Shown here: piece after piece, positions 19,645-31,900 of the stretch
Layout of the letters: every line of letters begins with the position of its first letter
How positions within the stretch are numbered: position 1 is the first letter of the stretch
The notes under the pieces: generated by a model
Databases searched by the model: none
What the model was told of the DNA's origin: nothing
The model's input: only the letters and a program-made list of their open reading frames with translations
Origin: an uncultured Clostridia bacterium
Lineage (GTDB): Bacteria; Bacillota; Clostridia; Saccharofermentanales; Saccharofermentanaceae
Reading direction: 5' to 3'
DNA length: 64,000 bases
Assembly: GCA_947165785.1 (NCBI GenBank)
Contig: CAMVBS010000004.1
Span: 1 to 64,000 of the forward strand
Made by a program: the position numbers and the translations under genes

Positions 19645-20841
19645 TTGAGTAGGGTTAAGAATAACAACGCGATGATCGCGCTGGCTTTGAGCCTTGTGAT
19701 CATCTTCTTAAGTGTGATCTTTATAAGTAATGACGTCAGAGCCGACAACCGTTCAGCTACTGCTACCATAACCTGGTCAGAAGGCGACAGTGCCGGAATG
19801 AGTATCAAGATCTCAGGCTACAGTGATTATGATGTGGTGACAGTTACCATCACATTTGACCGTAACGATCTGTACTACAGTGATGTTCAGTCCATGGCGA
19901 TGTCCGCATCGGGTGACGGTTCGGATACCTTCACATTCACGATAAGCGGATACAGTAACAATCCTAACGGTGAATATTATGTTTCCATCTCCGGAATGAA
20001 TATCGGAGATCTCGGCATCGAGTCCGTAAGTTCTTTGTATACCAACAATGCACCATCTCCAACGCCTACTCCGGTTCCTACTGCGGCGCCGACTTCCACT
20101 CCGACACCTAAGCCGACGGCAACTACTGCTCCGACGGCTCCTGTAGTATCAGCAACGGCAACACCGACACCTGCTCCGACAACAGAACCTTCCGTATCGG
20201 AAACTGAAGACGAAGAAGATGATGAAGAGGAGAATGAAGAGGAGGCTACTCCTACACCGACTCCTACTCCGACAGCGACACCGACTCCGTCAGGATCGCC
20301 TACACCTTCGCCGTCGGTAACACCTACTCCGACAATTACGAATAAACCTTCCCCGACACCTACGAGAGCGCCATTCGGCGACGGAGAGAAAGTCAGGGAG
20401 AACACTGATGAGACTGATCCTTCAGATGAAGGTTCGATCCCTACTAAGGCTGCTACCGATCTTAGTGCCATAACAAGATACGAGCACAAGAAGGAAGGCC
20501 CGAGCGTAGGTTCCATCGTACTCGGTGTCGTTAAGTTCGTTCTCATACTTGCAGCCGTAGCTGCGATCGCGAGGATAATCGTCCTCAAGGCAGGCGGAAC
20601 CTATAACGAGGATCTTCTCAAGGAGTTCTTCCCTCACAAGAAGGAAGACGAGACCGTTAAGGAAGCCCATGCAGTTAACGGATATCTCCAGAAGTCCAAT
20701 ACGGCCTCTGTAAGACCTATGTATTCCAACGCTCCTACATCTGATACGCCTCGTAACAGGGGAGTTAACCACAAGAATGACAATGGTGTCGACAAGTCAG
20801 ATATGGCCGATGCCGCAAACGATCAGAAGACTTCTGACTAA
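19645..20841 (+). CDS. Same family, paralogue 2
   Basis: TTG start after [41 protein letters not shown]; tail [35 protein letters not shown]. Confidence 0.75.
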   Translation: MSRVKNNNAMIALALSLVIIFLSVIFISNDVRADNRSATATITWSEGDSAGMSIKISGYSDYDVVTVTITFDRNDLYYSDVQSMAMSASGDGSDTFTFTISGYSNNPNGEYYVSISGMNIGDLGIESVSSLYTNNAPSPTPTPVPTAAPTSTPTPKPTATTAPTAPVVSATATPTPAPTTEPSVSETEDEEDDEEENEEEATPTPTPTPTATPTPSGSPTPSPSVTPTPTITNKPSPTPTRAPFGDGEKVRENTDETDPSDEGSIPTKAATDLSAITRYEHKKEGPSVGSIVLGVVKFVLILAAVAAIARIIVLKAGGTYNEDLLKEFFPHKKEDETVKEAHAVNGYLQKSNTASVRPMYSNAPTSDTPRNRGVNHKNDNGVDKSDMADAANDQKTSD

Positions 20842-20863
20842 ATGACGAAAAAATCCTAAAAGA

Positions 20864-20900
20864 TGCTTGAGTCCTGTGTTTCGGGACTCGGGCATTTTTT
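20864..20900 (+). terminator. Intrinsic terminator after paralogue 2
   Basis: TGCTTGAGTCC...GGGACTCGGGCA + TTTTTT. Confidence 0.8.
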
Positions 20901-21119
20901 CTTGCCCATAATATCGAAAAGGCTACTCAACGCCTTTTGAAAGACTGATATCAGCGCAAAGCTCCTTTTCCCTCTCGAAAAAACCACGCGAAACGGTTTT
21001 TGTGCAAGTTGCATAAGTCAAAGCGTTTTCGAGAGCGAACTTCTAAAGAAGATGCATAAATCCGTGATATAATGTATATGAGTTTGTTAGTCTCACGTGT
21101 AATTTTGGGGGGAATCAAA

Positions 21120-22760
21120 TTGAATAGGATCCATAGAGCCAGAGGGGCATTGGCACTTCTGTTGTCTATGCTACTCATATTAAGCATATTGAGCATCGGC
21201 AGAAATGTATATGCCGATACAACAAGTTCTGCGGGTTTGGACTCCGTCTGGGGCGATGGAGCAACTGTCTATGCAAAAGGCAGCGGATTCGAACCTAATT
21301 CAACTTTCACGGTAACGGTGAATTTCAGTCAGTCCGTCGGATCGATATCGGGTCCCTGGGGCAGTGCTTCGTCTGCTTCAAATAACGGATCGTCAGTAAC
21401 GTTGACGGTCACGGCTGACGGAAACGGCAGCTACAGTGCAGGGTTTGGTATAACTGCACCTGAAGGGGTCGTTTACAAAGATTACTGGCCTGAAGAAACG
21501 ACTTATCTGACTGCTTCATCGGGTGGGACTACCGGAACTGCGGCAAAGCCTGCGGAACCTGCCAAACCTGCTGAGCCTGCAAAGCCTGGTGCAGACAAAC
21601 CGGGAGCCAATAAGCCAAATGACAATAAGCCTGAACCTGCAAAGCCCGGAGCAGAAAAGCCGGGTGCAGGTAAACCGGGACCTGCCGATAACAATAAACC
21701 TGCAGCACCTGCGGCACCCGCTGCACAGGATAACAAACCTGAGCCGGCTGCTGCCGACAACAATAAGCCTGCAGCGCAGGAGCCTGCTCCTAAGGAAACG
21801 GAAGCAGCTGCTCAGCCGACGACGGCTGCGACTTCCGCACCGACCAAGGCACCTGCAAACAACAATACGACGGCTACAACGGCGCCGACTAAGGCTCCTT
21901 CGTCAGGTTCAAGTTCCACGACTACTACAAAGACCAATACTTCCACGGGTAAGAATCCTACACCGACTCCTACTCCGAAGAAGACTGAGATAATCACTTC
22001 ATCAACGGAGATCTCTGATGAGACAGCCGTAACTACCAAGGCTTCAGAGTCTGACAAGACGACTGACGAGAGCAGTGATGCTTCTGAAGAGACTGCAGTA
22101 GCAGCAGTTGCCGGTTCGGTTACGGATGGCGGAGAAGGCGGAAACGGCGGCGGAACGGATGAAACGGTCGCAGGCGAAGCCATGGACGGAGCTGATGAGA
22201 CTGCATCAACCGAAGAAGCATATGTAAGACATTCCATCAAGGGACTGGTAAACGGACCTAAGAGAAATACCGGCGGCGGATGGCTTAAGTTCATACTGAT
22301 CCTTCTGGTTATCGGAATAGGGGCAAGACTTGCAGTGATGAAGAGCAACGGAGTAGATAATTCCGACCTTCTCATCGAATTCTTCCCTATCAAGGCAATA
22401 AAGAAAAAGTTCAGACCTGAACCTCAGGTTTCTGCAGTTGAGACTGTATCTGATACGAAAGTCGTTAACGGATATCTTCAGAAATCGAATACCGCAGCGG
22501 TAAGACCTGTATATTCCAATGCTGCTTCCGCAAGCGCTTCGAGAGTAAGAACGACAACGACTGCGAAGGCGCCGGTCAAGCGCCCAAGCTCCATTCAGAC
22601 GATGACAGCTGCAGATAAGGCGGCAACACCGAGAAAGACAACAACGGCGTCTAAGCCGAGTTCAGGAAATACTGCGTTCAATCAAGCTCAGGCAATGAAG
22701 GAACTTCGTGCCATGAGCGAGAAGGACGGACTTGGTGCAGGAGCACCTCCCAAAAAATAG
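21120..22760 (+). CDS. Same family, paralogue 3 (KP/PA-rich stalk)
   Basis: TTG start after GGGGGGA; ectodomain WGDGATVYAKGSGFEPNSTFTVTVNF; TM FILILLVIGIGARLAVMKSNGVDNSDLLIEFFP; tail [21 protein letters not shown]. Confidence 0.72.
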   Translation: MNRIHRARGALALLLSMLLILSILSIGRNVYADTTSSAGLDSVWGDGATVYAKGSGFEPNSTFTVTVNFSQSVGSISGPWGSASSASNNGSSVTLTVTADGNGSYSAGFGITAPEGVVYKDYWPEETTYLTASSGGTTGTAAKPAEPAKPAEPAKPGADKPGANKPNDNKPEPAKPGAEKPGAGKPGPADNNKPAAPAAPAAQDNKPEPAAADNNKPAAQEPAPKETEAAAQPTTAATSAPTKAPANNNTTATTAPTKAPSSGSSSTTTTKTNTSTGKNPTPTPTPKKTEIITSSTEISDETAVTTKASESDKTTDESSDASEETAVAAVAGSVTDGGEGGNGGGTDETVAGEAMDGADETASTEEAYVRHSIKGLVNGPKRNTGGGWLKFILILLVIGIGARLAVMKSNGVDNSDLLIEFFPIKAIKKKFRPEPQVSAVETVSDTKVVNGYLQKSNTAAVRPVYSNAASASASRVRTTTTAKAPVKRPSSIQTMTAADKAATPRKTTTASKPSSGNTAFNQAQAMKELRAMSEKDGLGAGAPPKK

Positions 22761-22860
22761 CTGATGATTCCTAGGCTTATGTTTTTTATAACCTATGGTC
22801 GCTCTTGCGGCCATAGGTTATAATCTTTGGAGAAAAAATAACTGATATACGGAGGTTTCA

Positions 22861-23655
22861 ATGAGGATCGCGATAATTACCGGCGCTTCATCGGGAATAG
22901 GCGAATCATTTTTGAATGTCGTCACCAAGGAGGATTATGACAGGATCTGGATAGTCGCAAGACGTGCCGACAGGCTTGAAGCTCTTGCCGGAAAGTTCGG
23001 AAAAGATAAGGTGATCCCTGTAGTAGCTGACCTCCTCGATAAGGATTCCATCAAGACCATTTCGGATAAGCTCGAGGCTGAAAAGCCTACGGTAGAGCTT
23101 CTTATCAACTGTGCGGGAATGGGTAAGAGAGGAACTGTCGAAGGAAATACTCTCAAAGATCTCGATAACATGGTGGAGCTTAACTGCAATGCTCTCACGA
23201 CCGTTACCAAGATATGCCTTCCGTATATGATCGTTCAGGGAAGGACCTTTAAGACAGGACCGAGGATCCTTAATATCTCGTCATCTGCAGCGTTCCTTCC
23301 ACAGCCGGGATTCTCTGTATATGCGGCTTCGAAGGCATATGTGGAAAGCTTCTCGAGAGCTCTGCAGTTTGAAGTTCGTAAGTATAACATCGGCGTAACG
23401 ACAGTCTGCCCGGGACCTGTTAAGACTGAGTTTCTTAAGAAGGCAACCGACAACAAGGCAGGTGAATTTACGGGTATCAGGGCTTTGTGTGCTGCTGATC
23501 CCGATAAGCTCGCGGCTGCTTCATATAAAGCATGCAAAAAGGGCAGGGGACTATATGTTTACAAGGTCTCGCAGAAGGCCCTGCACGTAGCTTCCAAGCT
23601 CATCCCTACGGCATGGATACTCTGGGTCGAGAAGGTCACAATGAAACAGTTCTAA
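22861..23655 (+). CDS. Short-chain dehydrogenase/reductase
   Basis: ITGASSGIGESF, LINCAGMG, NISSSAAFLPQPGFSVYAASKAYVESFS. Confidence 0.9.
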   Translation: MRIAIITGASSGIGESFLNVVTKEDYDRIWIVARRADRLEALAGKFGKDKVIPVVADLLDKDSIKTISDKLEAEKPTVELLINCAGMGKRGTVEGNTLKDLDNMVELNCNALTTVTKICLPYMIVQGRTFKTGPRILNISSSAAFLPQPGFSVYAASKAYVESFSRALQFEVRKYNIGVTTVCPGPVKTEFLKKATDNKAGEFTGIRALCAADPDKLAAASYKACKKGRGLYVYKVSQKALHVASKLIPTAWILWVEKVTMKQF

Positions 23656-23687
23656 GGCTGTGACTTTTGGTGTTATTTGTACAGTAG

Positions 23688-23709
23688 ACGGGCTTTAATG
23701 CCCGTTTTA
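23688..23709 (+). terminator. Short intrinsic terminator
   Basis: ACGGGC TTTAAT GCCCGT TTTA. Confidence 0.6.
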
Positions 23710-23749
23710 TAATGTTTCACGGAAATAAAAAGATAAAAGGGGAATCATA

Positions 23750-25360
23750 ATGCTTGACGTCTCAAATGTTTCACTGATGTTCGGAAGCAGAACGCTTTTC
23801 GAAGGTGTAAATATTCAATTTACGAAGGGTAACTGCTACGGTATCATCGGCGCCAACGGTGCAGGTAAATCCACGTTCCTTAAGGTCCTGTCGGGTGAGG
23901 TCGAGCCTCAGAAGGGTTTTGTAAACCTTCCTAAGACAGAGAGAATGGCAGTCCTCGAGCAGGATCACTTCAAGTATGATGATTTCCTGGTAAGAGAAAC
24001 GGTCATCATGGGCCACAAGCGTCTCTATGAGATCATGAAAGAGAAGGAAAGACTCTACGCCAAGCCTGATTTCAACGACGAAGACGGAATCCTTCTGGGT
24101 GAACTCGAGGGCGAATTTGCAGAACTCGACGGATGGTCAGCAGAGAGTAATGCGGAGATCCTTCTTCAGGGTCTGGGTCTCGGTGAAGAATTCTATGAGC
24201 GTCCGATGAAAGACCTCACGGGTGGTCAGAAGGTCAAGGTCCTTCTTGCACAGGCGCTCTTCGGTAATCCTGACGTGCTCCTCCTCGACGAGCCTACGAA
24301 CCACCTTGATCTTAACAGCTGCCGCTGGCTCGAGAACTACCTTATGGACTTCGAGAACTGCGTACTCGTCGTATCCCATGACCGTCACTTCCTCAACAAG
24401 GTCTGCACACACATCGTAGACATCGACTTTAAGCAGGTAACACTCTTCCAGGGCAACTACGATTTCTGGTATGAATATACACAGCTGTCACTTCGTCAGC
24501 TCCGCGATCAGACAAAGAAGATCGAGGCAAGAAGGAAGGAACTCCAGGACTTTATCGCAAGGTTCTCTGCCAACGCTTCCAAGTCTAAGCAGGCTACAAG
24601 CCGTAAGAAGCTTCTCGAAAACATGGAGCTCCCTGAAGTTAAGCAATCATCCAGAAGGTATCCGTTCATCTCATTTACCCAGGATCGTGAGATCGGTAAT
24701 GACGTACTTTTCGTAACGGACCTTTCTGCAAAGAATAACAACAGAAACACTTTGAACCATATAACTTTTTCGATGGAAAGAGATGACAGGATCGCCTTCG
24801 TAGGTAAGGATGAGGTTGCGATCACGCAGATCCTCAATATCCTTGCGGGCGAGGAAGAAGATTACGAAGGTGAGGTAAAGTGGGGTATCACGACTTCCAG
24901 ATCCTACCTTCCTAAGGATAATTCCAAGTTCTTTGACGGATGCGAGTTAAGTCTTGCCGACTGGTTAAGACAGTTCTCCAAGGATCAGACAGAGACATAC
25001 ATAAGAGGCTTTCTCGGAAGGATGCTCTTCTCCGGCGAAGAGGCGGCAAAGAGCGCCAAAGTCCTCTCCGGTGGCGAGAAGGTCCGTCTCATGCTCTCCA
25101 GGATGATGCTTACGAATTCCAATATCATCATCCTTGATGACCCGACTAACCACCTTGACCTCGAGTCCATTACGGCTCTTAACGAGGGCATCAAGAAATT
25201 TCCGGGTCCGATCCTCTTTACTTCTCACGACCGTGAGCTCGTAAACACTGTTGCCAACCGTATCATTGAGATTACGGATAGTGGTATAATCGATAAGAGA
25301 ATGACTTATGACGAATACCTCGAATGGCGAGCAGAGAATGTCGAGGGAAGTCTTAACTGA
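23750..25360 (+). CDS. ABC-F family ATP-binding protein
   Basis: Two ABC domains: GANGAGKSTFLKVLSGE, LTGGQKVKVLLAQALFGNPDVLLLDEPTNHLD, LSGGEKVRLMLSRMM...DDPTNHLDLES. Confidence 0.93.
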   Translation: MLDVSNVSLMFGSRTLFEGVNIQFTKGNCYGIIGANGAGKSTFLKVLSGEVEPQKGFVNLPKTERMAVLEQDHFKYDDFLVRETVIMGHKRLYEIMKEKERLYAKPDFNDEDGILLGELEGEFAELDGWSAESNAEILLQGLGLGEEFYERPMKDLTGGQKVKVLLAQALFGNPDVLLLDEPTNHLDLNSCRWLENYLMDFENCVLVVSHDRHFLNKVCTHIVDIDFKQVTLFQGNYDFWYEYTQLSLRQLRDQTKKIEARRKELQDFIARFSANASKSKQATSRKKLLENMELPEVKQSSRRYPFISFTQDREIGNDVLFVTDLSAKNNNRNTLNHITFSMERDDRIAFVGKDEVAITQILNILAGEEEDYEGEVKWGITTSRSYLPKDNSKFFDGCELSLADWLRQFSKDQTETYIRGFLGRMLFSGEEAAKSAKVLSGGEKVRLMLSRMMLTNSNIIILDDPTNHLDLESITALNEGIKKFPGPILFTSHDRELVNTVANRIIEITDSGIIDKRMTYDEYLEWRAENVEGSLN

Positions 25361-25376
25361 TAAGGAGGACATCCGT

Positions 25377-25769
25377 ATGAATAATGCCAAGGCTACACCG
25401 GTTCCAAAGACAGCAGTAAAGAAGGTCAAGAAGGAAAAGATCGAGGTAATACCTACCTTTGAGAGCATCTTCAATGCCGTAAGGACGAAGGCTTCCAAGG
25501 CAAAGTTCACGTCGGAGTTCATCGCTACTCAGATCACCCTTAAGGGAAGGCTCGAGTGCAGTCCTCTATACGTCAAGATCGAAGACGGTAATGTTGAGAC
25601 CGCTCCATACGAATACAACAACGCAAGTTTCTATATTGATGCAGATACGGATGTTTTCGTTCAGGTATTGAACGGAAAGAAGGATTTCTGTGAGGCACTT
25701 GCCGAGCACTCCATTGAAGTAAACGGTGACCCTGTGAAGGCTATCCTCTTCACGAGAGCGATGCTTTGA
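25377..25769 (+). CDS. Small SCP2-like protein
   Basis: LYVKIEDGNVETAPYEYNNASFYIDADTDVFVQVLNGKKDFCEAL...VNGDPVKA resembles SCP2 fold pattern; GGAGG before ATG. Confidence 0.5.
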   Translation: MNNAKATPVPKTAVKKVKKEKIEVIPTFESIFNAVRTKASKAKFTSEFIATQITLKGRLECSPLYVKIEDGNVETAPYEYNNASFYIDADTDVFVQVLNGKKDFCEALAEHSIEVNGDPVKAILFTRAML

Positions 25770-25931
25770 ATATCGAAGTATAACGCTCGTTCACTTTAAA
25801 GAGAAAAACATCACTTTTTTTACATAAAAATGCAAAAGATTTATCAAAAATTCAGATATTTCTGATTGCATTACGTTCCGACCCGTTATTTAATATAAAA
25901 AGAGGAAGATGGGTCAGGGGGTTATGTCATC

Positions 25932-28900
25932 TTGAAACAGAGGATTTTTGATAGAGCAAGATTTGTTGCTCTGGTTTTGGTTACCATTTTAACTTTTTCG
26001 TGTATCTATGTACCGGTAAGTGCGTATACGCCATCGGATGAGATCGAGGTTACGATCCAGCATGATCAGGATTCGGCTCGTTCAATGTTACCGTTGATCA
26101 ATCAGCTTAGAGCTAATCCGTCATATACAAATAAGGAAGGCGAGCAGATAAACCTTAATCCTGCTCCGGCTCTTGCTTACGATTACTCTCTCGAGAAGAT
26201 CGCGATAATGCGTGCTGAAGATCTCGGAAGAGATTTCGTTGCGGGAGTCAGACCTGACGGAACACCTTTTGGTGAGATCAAGATCGACGGTATGTCTTCG
26301 AACAGTGAAATCTTAGGTAAAGGCCCGGATGTTGTATCAGCTTTCAACTATATGTCTGAGATCGACGACGGTACAGGAGGCAGAGAACATCTTATTGATT
26401 CGAAATTTAAATCCGTAGCTGTCGGACACGTAAAGTTTAACGGTATCGATTACTGGGTAATCGAGCTGTCCATGGATTGTAAGAATACGACTCCTACAGA
26501 ACCTAATAATTCCATCACAAACACAAGAGTATCCATTGATATGGATAAAGCGATCATGGGTGCCACTATCAACGGAGATAGTGCACTAAGACTTCAATTG
26601 GGAGATGAGATCGATCTTCCTGAAGTACAAGCCAAGCTTTCCTACGGCACGGTGAATCATGATGCGGAACTGTATATTCCCGACTCGCAACTTACTTTAA
26701 GGAACTGGAGATGTGATGATTCAACAGTTCAGTTTGAGGGCGGAAAACTTAAGGCATTGAACAAGAATGCCATAGGAACTTACATCTATGTCGATTGCGA
26801 ATTCTCCGGTAAGACTACTACCGCTTCAGTCTTGGTCTACGTAACAGAGAAGCCGACAGGTGATCCGACTCCTACGCCAAGACCAAATCTTGTTGATCTG
26901 ACTCCTGATTCCGATAAGAATATTACGGTCAGGAAGGGTTCAACCGTTACACTGACGGTGCTTTATAATGACACTGATTACCCGACTTTTTTTGATTCCA
27001 TATGGTTTAAGGGTGATGAAGAAGTTTCTTCCGGTTCTGCTTCTTATACATTTGTAGCTGAAGAGTCTGCTAATTACAGTTGCGATCTTACAGCTCGAGC
27101 AGTCGGAGGAGGATATGGAAATATCGTCGTTAACTTCACGGTCAATGTAGTTGACGAATTATACACGATAACGGACAACACTCCTGATTCACAGAAGAAT
27201 TTCGTTGCCAAGTCAGGTGAGAGCGTGACACTTCAGGCACTTGCCACAGGTCACGGTAATCTGTCATATCAGTGGCAGCAAAAGATCGGAAATAATTACC
27301 AGAATGTATCTAACGGAAATACCAGCTCCTACAAATTTAACTTCACATATTCCACTTCTTATCGTTGTGTAGTAAGTGATACTTACGGTAATTCGATAAA
27401 TATCGATTACACGATCTCAAGTTCTAATCTTCAGGTTTCATCTAACCAGACCTATTTCCAGGCTGTTAACGGACAGAATCTTCTTTTGAAAGTAAATGCA
27501 TCCACTAACACGGGTGGAAACCTGAGTTATTCATGGACAAAGGATGGTCAGCCTATAACGAATACTGATGCTACTATTCCTGTATTAGTCCAGGGAGATG
27601 CTGACTATGTATGTACTGTAACAGACAGTTTTGACAATGCTTCTAAGAGCATAACCTTTACTATCAGAGTTCACGCCTTCAGTGCAAAGGCTGAAACTGA
27701 GCAGATCTTCTATGTTGCTTCCGGAACAAGAGTCAGCATGGGAGTAAGCGGTACATCCAATACCGGAACAGTAACATACCAGTGGTATGAGGGTTCCAGA
27801 TTGATCAACAATGAGAAGACACCTAATTTCTCTTTTAATGCTTATTCGACAACAGAGTATAAGTGTGTTGTTTCTGACGGAATAAGTACCGAGGAAGTTA
27901 AGTTTAATATCTATGTGCCTACTTTGAGCCTCAGTTCACCAAGGACATCCTTCACTGTTAAGAGTGGTGCATCCATTGATATGGAAGTAGTGGCTGCTTC
28001 AACTGATACGGACAAGGATCTTTCTTACACATGGTTTAAGGACGGCACCAAGGTTTCAGGTTCCGAGAGCACGCTTTCTGCAACGGTCAGTGATTCCTGC
28101 ACATACAGTTGTGAAGTTAATGACGGATATAACACGGCAACTATCGAGTTTACCGTAACGATCGCTGATCTTACCGCATACGCTGAGAAAGATACTGTCT
28201 ACGCAGCTAACGGCGGTTCTGCAACATTGAAGGTCATCACAGATTCAGACACATGTACCTACACTTGGTATAAGGCAAACGGCAATAAGATCGCAGGCCA
28301 GACCACATCTTCATATGTTGTGACAAATGTTAAGAATACAAGCAGTTTCTACTGTGTAGTTTCTGAAGGAAACAAGAGCGTTACCGTAAATTTCCAGGTC
28401 GTTGTTCCGACACTTACTGCTTCTGCCGATAAGAGCACATATGTTGTAGCTAAGAACTCGACAGTTGATCTTAAGGTCAATGCAACTGCTTCCGGAAGTG
28501 ACAAGACGATCACTTACACATGGAAGGACGGAAGTACGGTCCTTTCCGAAGGTGAGTCAGATACATATAAGCTTACGGCTAATTTCACATCGTCCAAAGC
28601 GATCACCTGTGAGGTTAATGACGGCTATAATACCGTTTCCGTAAACTTTACCGTAAAGGTTCCTGTTCTTACTGCTTCAGCTGTTTCTGATACTTCCTTT
28701 ATACAGAAGAACGGTGACGAGATCCAGATGATCGTTTCAGCTTCTTCTCCTGATTCCGACAAACCGATCACTTACACTTGGAAGAAGAACGGAACAGTAT
28801 TGAGCGAGACTACATCTACTCTTTCTGAGACTGTCAACGGCGAAGCTGATTATGTTTGTACCGTATATGACGGTTATACTTCTATCGATCTTGAATTTAC

Positions 28901-31900
28901 GGTTTCTGTTCCAAGTCTTGTTATCGATTCGACATCCGACTTGTTCGTAACTGCTGCTTCAGGTAAAAAAGTCAATATGTCTGTTTCTGCTCACTCTACA
29001 AAGCCGGTTACATACAATTGGTATCTTAACGACAGCAATACTTCAGTCGGAACAGCTTCTTCATATTCTCCTGTTATTGACGGTTCATGCACTTACAGGT
29101 GTGTAGTAAGCGATGGTTTTAATTCTCAGACCATTACGTTTACCATTTCTGTTCCTTCGATAAGCCTGGGTGAGAATGAGACGGAGTTGTATGTTGAAAA
29201 TGATACCAGCATTACTCTGACGGCTAATGCTACTTCAGACAGCGGCTTGCTATTGACTCGTAAGTGGTACAGAGGATATTCATTTTTAGGATCGGAAGAA
29301 ACATACACATTTACTGTTAACTCTCAGACAGCTACTACTTATTACTGCGATGTAACTGATGGTGTGAATACAGTGAGGATCACTTATCATGTAACACGAG
29401 TCAAGCTTTCCTTAGAGCGTAATTGCATCAATCCGAAGAATGTTAACAGCGGAAGCAGTTATACCCTGAAAGTCAGTGCCGGTGGTACAGGAACTTTCAC
29501 ATATAAATGGATCGATCCTGATGGACAGATTATGGATTCTACGACCAATGAATGTGTCATCTATCCTACAAAATCAGGAAAGTATTATTGTGAGGTAAGC
29601 AACGGCTATCTTACCAAGTCGATAGATTTTGATATCACCGTTCCTACAATTAGCGCAACTGCTTCCGGTAATTCCACTTTCTCCATCAAGGCAGGTGGAA
29701 GTGTTACCATGGGAGTTGATGTAGATTGTAATACGGACTACATGATCAACTGGTATATTTTACCTCCTAATTCGACATATGGTTCGCTCTTGAGTGACTA
29801 CAAGAATCAGAGTTCTATCACTATTAACAACATTACAGCTTCTACCAAATATTTCTGTCAGGTAGTATCAAGTGCAAACGATTCTCTCAGAGCAAGAGTT
29901 GATTTTACCGTCAATGTAGAAGAGATCACCGCTAATGCGGAAAACAGCACTGTTTATGTGAAGTCCGGTTCGAATGCCAATCTTAAGGTCGTTACGGATC
30001 CTTCGCTTACAGGTCTTTCCTATGCGTGGTACAAGAAAGGAAGTTCAACTCCTATAAGCGGAGCAACTTCTGCATCTTACACTCCGACAGTTACCGAAGA
30101 TACAGCATATGTGTGCAAGGTAAGTAAAGGAAGTTCTTCTGTTGATGTTGAATTTAATGTCATTGTTCCAAAACTGACGATCGATTCTTATTCCGGAGAT
30201 GATAATGTCGTAACATCCGGAACCTTTGTAGTAATGAGCGTCAGTGCATCTTCTCCGAAGTCAGACGTTGGAATTACTTATAGATGGATAAAGGACGGCG
30301 TTGAACAGACGGGTGAGAAGAGTTCATCTGTCGGTTTTACGGCATATGCCAATACTCAGTATAAGTGTGTCGTATCTGACGGATATAACGAAGAAACGAT
30401 CACCTTCGATACTGTTATACCGACTCTTAATGTAACTGCTTCAACTGCACAGAAGTTCAGTGTAAAAGCAGATGAAACTGTTGAACTCGGTGTAACTGTG
30501 ACTGCAAACGGTTCTGATATGCCGATCACATACACATGGACAAAGAACGGACAGCTTATCGAGAATGCAGATAAGGATACATATTCGTTCAAGGCATCTA
30601 CCGGAACATACAAGTGTACAGTCTCTGATGGCTACAATACTTCTTCTGTCGAGTTTACTGTAACAGTATCCACACTGACGGCTCAGGCAGGAATCGTAAA
30701 TACTACGCTTTATTCCAAGCCGAATGTTTCCAATACTCTCAGCGTGGCCGCAACATCTTCGCTTCCTGTAACTTACAAGTGGTATGCAAATGATGCACTC
30801 GTTAACGGTGAGACAGGCTCGACATATAGTCCTGCACCAAGTACAACGACAAATTATACCTGCCGTGTCAGTGACGGTGTAAATACGGCTGATGTATCTT
30901 TCAAGATCATTGTTCCTGAACTTTCCGTATCCGGCGGTAAGAACATCGTTGCTGCCTCAGGCGAAGAGTTTACCATGCAGGTATTTGCAACTTCCGATTC
31001 CAACAAGGCTATCACATATCAGTGGTACAAGGGTAATTCGGCTATAAGCGGTGAGACTTCATCGACTTGTAAGACATCCACTTCCGGAGCTACTTCCTAT
31101 TCCTGTAAGATATCTGACGGATATACAGAAAAGACAGTAGAATTTACAGTATCTATCCCGTCATTTAGTGCAGAAGCTTCTACGGATACCGACATTAAGG
31201 TCAAGAGCGGCTCTAAGGTAACTATGGGCGTAACTGCTACATCTGAAGGCAGCGATCAGTCCTTAAGTTACACATGGATGAAGGGCAGTGAAGTTCTCTC
31301 GAATGAGAAGAGCAATGAGCTTACTGCTTATCCTTCAGACAACTGCACATATTCCTGTGTAGTTTCTGACGGACATAATTCCAAGACCATTAGTTTTACG
31401 ATCACGGTTCCTAAGCTTGTATCAAGTGCTGTTTCAAGTTCAGAAGTTATCGTAGCTTCTAATGCAACAGCCAAGCTTCAGGTATCTGCAAGTTCATCTG
31501 AACCTGTAAGTTACAGCTGGTATGTATCGGGAAGTACAACTCCGATCAGCGGAGCAACCAAAGATACATATTCTCCGACAGTCTCTGCTTCTGCTTCTTA
31601 CGTCTGTAAGATAACAGATGGCTATAATACTGCAGAGTATACATTCAGCGTTAAGGTTCCTTCTCTTACTGCAGATGCTGCTACCAAGACATTCAAGGTT
31701 AAGTCCGGTGATCCTGTTTCTATGCAGGTCAATGCATCTACGGATTATGGTAATGACATAACATATCATTGGTATACTTCTTCCAATGATCAGCCTGTAG
31801 CAGGCGAAGCATCCGATAAGCTTACTGTTAATCCGACAGCAAGCATTGGTTACTATTGTCTCGTAAGCGATGGCTACAACTCGAAAAAGGTTGAGTTTAC

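Noticed and set aside
19977-20588. Minus-strand Gly/Val-rich ORF
   Set aside because: Antisense translation of the second TP-rich stalk; plus-strand gene is clearly supported.
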